Positions 1 through 4,724 of a DNA stretch of 6,217 nucleotides are shown in pieces. A program made the position numbers and the translations under genes. Within the stretch, counting starts at the first letter, position 1, and each line of letters begins with the position of its first letter. The notes below the pieces were generated by a model, which had not been told where the DNA came from, did not search any database, and saw nothing but the letters and a program-made list of their open reading frames with translations. The stretch comes from Shewanella sp. (GTDB lineage Bacteria; Pseudomonadota; Gammaproteobacteria; Enterobacterales; Shewanellaceae). The stretch is taken from contig SDWK01000049.1 in the NCBI GenBank assembly GCA_004195335.1, forward strand, positions 1 through 6,217. The letters are read 5' to 3'.

Positions 1-178
1 GTATAACCTCCATAAAGTAGGTCTCAAACTTCTCCACAAAATCTATGTTCCACGGCATTTATGAGTTAAATATTAATCAGGATTAGATGTCATTACCTCT
101 GTGTTATTCATTGACGTTAGTCAGCCTTTATATGGGAGACGATGAGTTCACAATAATGCCTATAACACACTAAACGGA

Positions 179-209
179 TTGATATAAATCTTGCTCGCCA
201 ACTTGTAAT
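179..209 (+). promoter_or_regulatory. Candidate sigma-70 promoter for the YdcH-like gene
   Basis: A TTGATA -35-like hexamer (179-184) is followed after 19 bases by TGTAAT (204-209), which differs from the -10 consensus at one position. The spacing is longer than the ideal 17 and the call rests on motif reading only. It would leave a leader of about 65 bases before the start codon at 281. The rest of 1-280 is AT-rich and shows no ORF or repeat that I can support. Confidence 0.3.
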
Positions 210-280
210 TAACGACAGGGTTAGCTTTACTTATAAAGCAACAACACTGTTTATTAACTACCTAATTAAAAGGGGTTTTT

Positions 281-526
281 ATGTTAGGCGAAGATCACTC
301 TCTAATCCATGAGTTTCCTGAATACCGAGATATTGTTGTAAAACTTTCTCAAAGCAACCAAGCCTTTGCAAAAGGTGCTAAACACTACGATGCGCTAGAT
401 AAAGAAATTCGAAAGCTCGAATTACAAGGTTCGCCAATCAATGATGAGGCCATGCACCAATTAAAGCATAATAGAGTCGAACTGAAAGATTCACTGTATC
501 AGCGCTTAGCGATTGAAAAAGCATAG
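281..526 (+). CDS. YdcH-like DUF465 family small protein
   Basis: This encodes an 81-residue cytoplasmic protein of the DUF465 (YdcH) family. What is visible is the family pattern. The N-terminus has HSLIHEFPEYRD (residues 6-17). The middle reads FAKGAKHYDALDKEIRKLE (residues 29-47). Near the C-terminus comes a helix with LKHNRVELKDSLYQRL. The sequence is charged, has no signal peptide and suggests two antiparallel helices forming a hairpin, as expected for the family, whose members are about 70-85 residues. The biochemical role of DUF465 proteins is not established, and I infer none. The start is well supported: AGGGG at 271-275 sits five bases before ATG, and no earlier in-frame start fits as well. 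The gene stands alone and ends in a strong hairpin terminator shared with the convergent outer-membrane protein gene. Family assignment is confident; function is unknown. Confidence 0.9.
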   Translation: MLGEDHSLIHEFPEYRDIVVKLSQSNQAFAKGAKHYDALDKEIRKLELQGSPINDEAMHQLKHNRVELKDSLYQRLAIEKA

Positions 527-593
527 CGCGTTAAGTTCTGCGATACCCGAAAGTTCAAGAATCAGCAGACCTGAGTATTATTCGACTCAAACG

Positions 594-625
594 AAAAAAG
601 GGATATCTAAGATATCCCTTTTTTT
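594..625. terminator. Bidirectional intrinsic terminator between the YdcH-like and omp genes
   Basis: A perfect 14-bp stem (594-607 pairing with 611-624) surrounds a TAA loop. The core is GGGATATC/GATATCCC, flanked by an A-run on the left and a T-run on the right, so it has a U-tract in both directions. It lies 67 bases after the YdcH-like stop codon and 38 bases beyond the stop of the minus-strand outer-membrane protein gene, and so can end both convergent transcripts. Confidence 0.9.
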
Positions 626-662
626 ATCTCTGCTCGCGCAGCCCTTTATTCAAGGGGAGTGA

Positions 663-1217
663 TTAGAACTGGTAATGCATGCCTAACGCGAAGTTAGAGA
701 TATCTGTATCGATATTTTGTTGTCCGTTAGAATACTCTGAATCCAGCTCACCACTGACAACATCATAACCCAAACGAATATTCAGATGCTCAGTCATAGA
801 AGCATTAACCCCTACGCCATAGGCCCAGCCGAAGCCAGTGAAATCTTCATTTCGATAGAAACCGTTTTCTGTAACAACGGCCATAGACGCAATTCCGACT
901 TTACCATATACGGCAAATGTATCATTAATCTGATAGGTGAATTTAGGGGTAAATGCAAAGGTGCCGGCACCTACGTCTGTATAACTGTCACCCAGATCGC
1001 CAGAGACAAATAGGTTAGCCTCTAAACCAAACCATTCGTTAAAGTTATAACCGCCGTATGCGCCAAGGCCAACGCCTGACTCGCTACCTGCAGCTTTTAC
1101 TTTAAGTTGACCTAGACTGCCGCCAACATAAAAACCTGTGTGGTCGTTGGCTGCCGCCGCATGACTCGACGCAAAAATGGCTAATAATGATACTGCCGCA
1201 ATAGAAAGTGTTTTCAA
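663..1217 (-). CDS. Small outer-membrane beta-barrel protein (porin family, OmpA/OMP_b-brl type)
   Basis: This encodes a 184-residue protein predicted to be an eight-stranded outer-membrane barrel. Residues 1 to about 23 form a Sec signal peptide: MKT, a hydrophobic stretch and an Ala-rich end (SSHAAAA), with mature protein starting near NDHTGFYVGG. The body alternates in the beta-barrel manner (GFYVGGSLGQLKV, GVGLGAYGGYNFN, WFGLEANLFV, FTPKFTYQI, FAVYGKVGIA, GWAYGVGVNA, LNIRLGYDVV, FALGMHYQF) and ends in Phe with aromatic/hydrophobic alternation, the usual C-terminal signal for barrel assembly by BAM. The family name follows from this architecture. Substrate or role is unknown; adhesion, envelope stability or a small pore are all possible. 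The start codon is TTG (1217-1215) with AAGGGA five bases upstream. The next in-frame Met lies far inside the protein and would delete the signal peptide, so TTG is the only sensible start. It is convergent with the YdcH-like gene and divergent from the DUF1840 gene. Confidence 0.88.
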   Translation of the reverse strand: MKTLSIAAVSLLAIFASSHAAAANDHTGFYVGGSLGQLKVKAAGSESGVGLGAYGGYNFNEWFGLEANLFVSGDLGDSYTDVGAGTFAFTPKFTYQINDTFAVYGKVGIASMAVVTENGFYRNEDFTGFGWAYGVGVNASMTEHLNIRLGYDVVSGELDSEYSNGQQNIDTDISNFALGMHYQF

Positions 1218-1259
1218 AATATTCCCTTAAAAGATAATGGTTGTTACATCTGTTTCGAT

Positions 1260-1271
1260 AATGCGCGCATT
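1260..1271. promoter_or_regulatory. 12-bp perfect palindrome at the omp promoter, possible operator
   Basis: AATGCGCGCATT is self-complementary over its full length and covers the predicted -10/+1 region of the omp promoter. A regulator bound there would block polymerase, but no known consensus is recognised. A 12-bp palindrome can arise by chance, so the functional claim is inference. Confidence 0.25.
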
Positions 1272-1298
1272 TTAATACAATTCAGCTAAAAACGTTAA
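1269..1298 (-). promoter_or_regulatory. Candidate sigma-70 promoter of the omp gene
   Basis: On the minus strand TTAACG (1298-1293) is followed after 18 bases by TAAAAT (1274-1269), matching the -35 and -10 consensus at four and five of six positions. The predicted transcript would start near 1262 and have a leader of about 45 bases before the TTG start. A 12-bp perfect palindrome (1260-1271) overlaps the downstream edge of the -10 element. The evidence is motif reading only. Confidence 0.4.
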
Positions 1299-1338
1299 TG
1301 AATTCAGTCAGAATTGGAGGCGTGTTCAGCAAGCATTC

Positions 1339-1355
1339 AGGTTTCTGGGAAACCT
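1339..1355. repeat. Inverted repeat AGGTTTC-N3-GAAACCT
   Basis: Two perfect 7-bp arms (1339-1345 and 1349-1355) are separated by TGG. No T-run follows on either strand, so it does not look like a terminator. It lies about 40 bases upstream of the candidate omp -35 box and could be a binding site for a dimeric regulator of the divergent omp/DUF1840 region. The arms are perfect in the sequence; the function is inferred. Confidence 0.35.
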
Positions 1356-1454
1356 ATAACAATCATTCAACATGAGACTAATTTAAGGGGAGAACAGCAG
1401 CGCTAATCTAATATTTAAGATTTTTATTCCCTAAACATACTTAAGTCAATAATG

Positions 1455-1484
1455 TTGATTGCCAAAATCGGTGAGCTTCATAAA
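1455..1484 (+). promoter_or_regulatory. Candidate promoter of the DUF1840 gene
   Basis: TTGATT (1455-1460) is followed after 18 bases by CATAAA (1479-1484), each matching the sigma-70 consensus at four of six positions. It would give a leader of roughly 145 bases, rather long for a single small gene, so a start nearer the gene is possible. Motif-based and weak. Confidence 0.25.
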
Positions 1485-1487
1485 TAA

Positions 1488-1513
1488 TGTCTAATCCAGG
1501 CTCTAATTAGACA
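1488..1513. repeat. Inverted repeat TGTCTAAT-N10-ATTAGACA
   Basis: Perfect 8-bp arms at 1488-1495 and 1506-1513 are separated by ten bases. The repeat begins four bases after the candidate -10 box of the DUF1840 promoter, so it could be a downstream operator or a leader hairpin. It is followed by mixed sequence rather than a T-run, which argues against a terminator. Confidence 0.4.
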
Positions 1514-1637
1514 CGATAAAGCCCCCATGATGCGGAATTTTTACTGGCGGACTCTTAAGTGCGCAATCATACTGATGGCATGACACTCACACCCTGACAA
1601 ATCTGCTGCCTGATACGCCGCACAAAAGAGGCTCCCC

Positions 1638-1970
1638 ATGCTGGTAACATTTAAATCTGACACCTATTCAAACATCACCCTATTTGGGAATATCGCACTC
1701 ACATTTCTTAAGATCATGGGCCATAGCGGCGCAGTGCCGGGGGCAATTCGAGCTGAAGATGTGCCCGCGGCACTGAAAAGACTATCTAAGGCCGTCGAAG
1801 ATGAACCTGCCGCTTCGCCGCTCACCCCAGCAAATGGCACAGTGAAAGATGATGACGATGACTATAACGAGGACAATGAGCCAATGGTGAGCCTAAGGAA
1901 CAGAGCCCTGCCGCTTCTTGAACTCCTGCGGGCCGCGGTTGAGTCCGAATCGAACGTGATGTGGGAGTAA
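1638..1970 (+). CDS. DUF1840 domain-containing protein
   Basis: This encodes a 110-residue, probably cytoplasmic protein of the DUF1840 family, whose function is not known. The family features are visible: the N-terminus MLVTFKSDTYSNITLFGNIA, a following segment LTFLKIMGHSG, the motif IRAEDVPAALKRLSKAVE (residues 37-54), a variable linker, and a C-terminal helix VSLRNRALPLLELLRAA (residues 84-100) with Trp next to the end. The linker (about residues 55-80) is Pro/Ala-rich and then strongly acidic, with five Asp in a row at 71-75, so it is probably disordered. Full length for the family. The start is clear: AGAGG at 1627-1631 lies six bases before the ATG. It appears to be a single-gene unit, divergent from omp and upstream of a MITE-like insertion and pepO. 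Family call is confident; no function is inferred. Confidence 0.88.
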   Translation: MLVTFKSDTYSNITLFGNIALTFLKIMGHSGAVPGAIRAEDVPAALKRLSKAVEDEPAASPLTPANGTVKDDDDDYNEDNEPMVSLRNRALPLLELLRAAVESESNVMWE

Positions 1971-1977
1971 ACCAATA

Positions 1978-2038
1978 GCAGGGGAGATAGAGGCAGAGGC
2001 AAAACCCTTACCTCTTTTCCCCTCCCTCTTTTCCCTGC
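1978..2038 (+). terminator. Possible weak terminator structure after the DUF1840 gene
   Basis: A purine-rich stretch just after the stop codon (GCAGGG at 1978-1983, then AGAGG) faces a pyrimidine-rich stretch (CCTCT, CCCCT and finally CCCTGC at 2033-2038). Several alternative stems are possible, with GCAGGG/CCCTGC closing the outermost one. The loop is long and no T-run follows, so it is not a canonical intrinsic terminator. It is the only structure that could end this transcript before the MITE-like element. Confidence 0.25.
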
Positions 2039-2071
2039 TTATGACTTCTCTCAATCTTTGCTAACAATTAT

Positions 2072-2101
2072 TTGGTTGACATTTTATGGCAATCTTAGAA
2101 T
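2072..2101 (+). promoter_or_regulatory. Candidate upstream promoter for pepO, cut off from the gene by the MITE
   Basis: TTGGTT (2072-2077) with an 18-base spacer precedes TAGAAT (2096-2101), which matches the -10 consensus at five positions. A perfect TTGACA also occurs at 2076-2081 but lies only 14 bases from TAGAAT and has no good -10 at the normal distance. If this was the original pepO promoter, its transcripts now read through the whole palindromic element before reaching the start codon. Motif reading only. Confidence 0.3.
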
Positions 2102-2116
2102 ATGGAGACGTTTATC

Positions 2117-2301
2117 TAATACCAATCAGTATAAGAAAGTGATCTACTCAGAGTTATTTTTGGCAAACTAATTCAAGGCGAATAGATGATGTAATGGTGC
2201 TCCCTTGCAAAGCTATTCAACGAGGAAGTAGGCAGCCAAAAACACTCCTGAAAGGCGAATTTTAGCGCTGAGCGATCACATCTTTATACTGACTGGTATA
2301 A
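2117..2301. mobile_element. MITE-like non-autonomous element with TAA target duplication
   Basis: The element spans 2120-2298 (179 bp) and has no coding capacity. Its two ends are inverted copies. The left end begins TACCAATCAGTATAA, the right end read inward begins TACCAGTCAGTATAA, and over the first 25 bases 21 match, including a shared GTGATC. Similarity continues with CTCAG on both sides. It is flanked by a direct TAA duplication (2117-2119 and 2299-2301), which fits transposases that duplicate a TNA trinucleotide, such as some IS5-related groups; the mobilising family is inference. The interior is also palindromic: TTTTTGGC (left) faces GCCAAAAA (right), GAATAG (2180-2185) faces CTATTC (2213-2218), and AAGGCGAAT is directly repeated (2175-2183, 2252-2260). 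Transcribed, it could fold into a long hairpin in the pepO leader. It ends 34 bases before the pepO start. Confidence 0.82.
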
Positions 2302-2302
2302 C
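2275..2302 (+). promoter_or_regulatory. Outward promoter formed by the MITE end and its TAA duplication
   Basis: The right end of the element (TGGTA) plus the duplicated TAA and the next C read TGGTATAAC, an extended -10 element (TGn followed by TATAAC at 2297-2302, five of six to consensus). A partial -35, ATCACA (2275-2280), lies 16 bases upstream. Transcription would begin near 2309 and give a short leader with the pepO ribosome-binding site. The match is visible in the sequence; activity is inferred. Confidence 0.45.
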
Positions 2303-2332
2303 TCCCCCCTTAGCAAGGACGAAAATAAAATA

Positions 2333-4402
2333 ATGAAAAAATCCTTAATCGCTATTGCCTTAGCCACCACTTTTTTAGCTGGCTGCGGCACTTCAGACAT
2401 CAACAACGAAGCGAAGAGTGAAATAACCAAGGCAACCCCCGGCAAAGCCGAATTGGGTAGCTTTGGTGTTGATCTATCGGCACGAAACGAAGCCGTTAAG
2501 CCCGGCGATGACTTTTTTATGTATGCCAGTGGCACTTGGTATGACAACTATGTCATGCCAGCCGATAAGACCCGTTTCGGCGCATTTACCGGTTTAGCCG
2601 AGCGCAGTGAAGAGCAGGTCAAAGCGATCATCGATGACATTGCCAGTCGCAGCGACTTAAACGATGAAGAGCAATTAATTGCTGACTTCTACCAGTCGTA
2701 CATGGACACCGATACCATCAACAAGTTAGGTCTCAGCCCTATCCAGGCCACCTTAGATCAAATTGCAGCGATCAAATCTACCGATGATTTAACCAAGGTA
2801 TTTGGTCACGCCTGGCTCACGGGCGCAGTCTCTCCCATCGGTGGCGGCATGTGGTTTAATCGCCTCGATCCGAACCAATATGAGATGTCAGTCGGCGCCG
2901 GTGGCTTAGGTTTACCCGATCGCTCCTATTACCTCGAAGACAGCGAACGCTTCACCAATATCCGTGCAGCCTATGTCGAGCATATTGCCCAAATGCTGAC
3001 ATTTACAGGTGTTAAAGATGCTACAGCACGCGCGACCTCGATTTTAGCGTTAGAGACTAAGATGGCCGAAGGCCAATGGCCCAGAGAAAAACGTCGTAAT
3101 CGTGACCTCACCTTAAATCAGGTCAAACGTGGAGACTTAGCCAAACAGTACCCAGATTTCAATTGGGATACTTACTTAGCTCAAACCGGGTACCAAGTAC
3201 CGCAACTGAACATCTCGCAACCAGAGCCAGTCAAAGCTATGATTGCTTTGGTTAATGACGAGTCCCTCAGCGTTTGGCAAGACTACCTGACGTTCCATAC
3301 CATCAGTAACAATTCAGAGCTATTGTCTGAAGAAATCTACACCGTGAATTTTGATTTTTATGGTAAAACCCTAAGCGGTCAGGAAGAACCTAAGCCACGC
3401 TGGAAACGTGCCGTTGCTGAAATGTCGGGCACACAATCACTGGGCTTCGCTATTGGTAAAGTCTATGTGAAGCGCTACTTTCCTGAATCATCGAAACAGC
3501 AGATGGCAGAGCTGGTTGAAAACCTGCGTAGCGCCTTGGGCCAACGTATCGATGGTCTGGACTGGATGGGCGCGGATACCAAGGTTAATGCCCACGCCAA
3601 GCTTGCCGCATTTACCCCTAAAATTGGTTACCCGGATGTATGGCAGCAGTTTGATGGGGTAACGCTGACAGACAAAGATTTAATCGGCAACATCACCAAG
3701 CTGCGACAGTTCTTTAAAGCGGAAAGTGTCGCCAAAGAATTGAAGAAAACTGACCGTAACCGCTGGGGCATGACGCCACAACGCGTCAACGCCTATTACA
3801 ACAGCTCGTTTAACGAGATTGTCTTCCCGGCAGCTATCCTGCAGCCACCATTCTTCGACCCTAACGCAGATGCAGCGGTCAACTATGGCGGTATTGGTGC
3901 CGTTATCGGTCACGAGATGGGCCACGGTTTCGACGACCAGGGCTCGAAGTCTGATGCTAACGGCATTCAGCGCAACTGGTGGACAGATGAAGACCGCGCC
4001 GCCTTCGATGAAAAAACCGATAAGTTAGCCGAGCAGTACAGCAAGTACGAGCCAATCCCTGATAACTTCGTCAATGGCCGTAACAGTCTGGGCGAGAACA
4101 TTGGTGATGTGGGCGGTTTGGCCATGGCTTATCATGCTTACCAACTCAGTTTGAATGGCAAAGAAGCGCCGATTATCGATGGCTTGAGTGGCGATCAACG
4201 CTTCTTCCTTGCCTGGGCACAGGTATGGAAAGAGAAACGCACCGAACAGAGCATGCTCAACCAACTCCGTGGCGGCACCCACGCACCGGGTCGCTATCGC
4301 GCCCAAGCACCACGTAACCACGATGCCTGGTACAAAGCCTTCGATGTTAAGCCAGGTGACGAGTTGTACCTGCCGGAAGATCAACGCGTGCGTATTTGGT
4401 AA
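2333..4402 (+). CDS. pepO: M13 family zinc metallopeptidase lipoprotein (PepO/neprilysin type)
   Basis: This encodes a 689-residue zinc endopeptidase of the M13 (neprilysin) family, which cleaves peptides of limited size. Residues 1-17 are a lipoprotein signal ending in LAGC, with lipidated Cys18. Gly at +2 argues against inner-membrane retention, so an outer-membrane, periplasm-facing location is likely. The N-terminal domain starts near PGDDFFMYASGTW (residues 57-69) and runs to about 430. The catalytic domain shows NAYYN (486-490), a substrate-binding motif, then HEMGH (527-531) with zinc ligands His527 and His531 and catalytic Glu528, then ENIGD (588-592) with the third ligand Glu588 and Asp592. 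His650 and Arg656 have the same six-residue spacing as the neprilysin His711/Arg717 pair. The end VRIW replaces the eukaryotic CxxW, as is usual in bacterial members. All key residues are present and the length is normal, so it should be active. AAGGA (2315-2319) lies 13 bases before the ATG, a rather long spacing. The MITE-like element directly upstream may have altered its expression. Confidence 0.95.
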   Translation: MKKSLIAIALATTFLAGCGTSDINNEAKSEITKATPGKAELGSFGVDLSARNEAVKPGDDFFMYASGTWYDNYVMPADKTRFGAFTGLAERSEEQVKAIIDDIASRSDLNDEEQLIADFYQSYMDTDTINKLGLSPIQATLDQIAAIKSTDDLTKVFGHAWLTGAVSPIGGGMWFNRLDPNQYEMSVGAGGLGLPDRSYYLEDSERFTNIRAAYVEHIAQMLTFTGVKDATARATSILALETKMAEGQWPREKRRNRDLTLNQVKRGDLAKQYPDFNWDTYLAQTGYQVPQLNISQPEPVKAMIALVNDESLSVWQDYLTFHTISNNSELLSEEIYTVNFDFYGKTLSGQEEPKPRWKRAVAEMSGTQSLGFAIGKVYVKRYFPESSKQQMAELVENLRSALGQRIDGLDWMGADTKVNAHAKLAAFTPKIGYPDVWQQFDGVTLTDKDLIGNITKLRQFFKAESVAKELKKTDRNRWGMTPQRVNAYYNSSFNEIVFPAAILQPPFFDPNADAAVNYGGIGAVIGHEMGHGFDDQGSKSDANGIQRNWWTDEDRAAFDEKTDKLAEQYSKYEPIPDNFVNGRNSLGENIGDVGGLAMAYHAYQLSLNGKEAPIIDGLSGDQRFFLAWAQVWKEKRTEQSMLNQLRGGTHAPGRYRAQAPRNHDAWYKAFDVKPGDELYLPEDQRVRIW

Positions 4403-4405
4403 TAA

Positions 4406-4627
4406 AGTACGAGGTTCGAGGTTCAAGCTGCGGGCGTTATTGCAGGAGTGAGATATTCTCCATGTAGGAGCGGCTTTAGCCGAGAATGTTTTGGGGCTAC
4501 GGGCTGCGAGGTTTGAGGTTCGAGGCTCAACCTGCGGGCGTTATTGCAGGAGTGAGATATTCTCTATGTAGGAGCGGCTTTAGCCGCGAATGTTTTTGGG
4601 CTACGAGCTTCGAGTCATAAGCTGTAA
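4406..4627. repeat. Heptad arrays alternating with 62-bp REP cores
   Basis: Reading in steps of seven, the block resolves into short arrays of a heptad resembling GSTNCGA. Four units lie at 4406-4433 (AGTACGA, GGTTCGA, GGTTCAA, GCTGCGG). Six units lie at 4496-4537 (GCTACGG, GCTGCGA, GGTTTGA, GGTTCGA, GGCTCAA, CCTGCGG). Four units lie at 4600-4627 (GCTACGA, GCTTCGA, GTCATAA, GCTGTAA), the last two degraded. Between them are two 62-bp cores, 4434-4495 and 4538-4599, with three differences. The 104-bp period therefore equals one core plus six heptads. The arrangement is seen directly; whether the heptads were added after or copied together with the cores is unknown. Confidence 0.75.
4411..4614. 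repeat. Tandem 104-bp repeat with REP-like palindromes (two copies)
   Basis: Copy one (4411-4510) and copy two (4515-4614) match at 93 of 100 positions with a period of 104 bases. Each contains the REP-like motif GTAGGAGCGGCTTTAGCCG. In copy two the palindrome is perfect, GCGGCT-TT-AGCCGC (4574-4587). In copy one the last base of the right arm is changed (A at 4483). Such motifs are known as dispersed REP sequences in Pseudomonas and other gammaproteobacteria, typically mobilised by RAYT (TnpA-REP) transposases; none is encoded here. Each copy also has a small CTGC/GCAG hairpin (for example 4531-4535 with 4546-4550 in copy two). The block lies between the pepO stop and the shared terminator, so it would be in the pepO 3' UTR. 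Confidence 0.88.
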
Positions 4628-4629
4628 AT

Positions 4630-4665
4630 AAAAATGCCAGTCAGTTTCCTGACTGGCATTTTTTT
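4630..4665. terminator. Bidirectional intrinsic terminator between pepO and fadL
   Basis: A perfect 15-bp stem (4630-4644 with 4649-4663) closes a four-base TTTC loop. The core is TGCCAGTCAG/CTGACTGGCA, with an A-run before it and a T-run after it, so it functions on both strands by standard criteria. It lies about 230 bases after the pepO stop and 60 bases past the fadL stop, serving both convergent genes. Confidence 0.92.
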
Positions 4666-4724
4666 AGCGATTATTTAAGTGATTTTTTAGCCACTTTCTT
4701 TAGCCACTCTTTAAGCCAGAGAGT

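Larger units (their letters stand above)
1218..1637. other. Divergent intergenic region between omp and the DUF1840 gene
   Basis: This 420-bp stretch has no supportable ORF on either strand. It holds a candidate omp promoter on the minus strand (1269-1298), a 12-bp palindrome (1260-1271), a 7-bp-arm inverted repeat (1339-1355), a candidate plus-strand promoter (1455-1484) and an 8-bp-arm inverted repeat just after it (1488-1513). From 1514 to 1620 I see nothing recognisable. The length and the cluster of dyads suggest a regulated divergent promoter region, but no named regulator site can be read. Confidence 0.5.

Noticed and set aside
179..193. FNR/EtrA-like site TTGAT-ATAA-ATCTT upstream of the YdcH-like gene
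   Set aside because: The right half-site matches only three of five bases and it overlaps the candidate -35 box. In AT-rich DNA this level of match is common.
2284..2547. Minus-strand ORF of 87 codons overlapping the pepO start and MITE end
   Set aside because: It is antisense to the pepO signal peptide and N-terminus, has no family resemblance and its end falls in the mobile element. It is a shadow of the real gene.
4025..4426. Minus-strand ORF of 133 codons opposite the pepO catalytic domain
   Set aside because: The plus frame carries conserved M13 motifs throughout. The antisense translation shows no recognisable domain.
4411..4614. Possible CRISPR array
   Set aside because: There are only two 104-bp units, and they are similar over their whole length, with no unique spacers. 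This is a tandem REP-type repeat.
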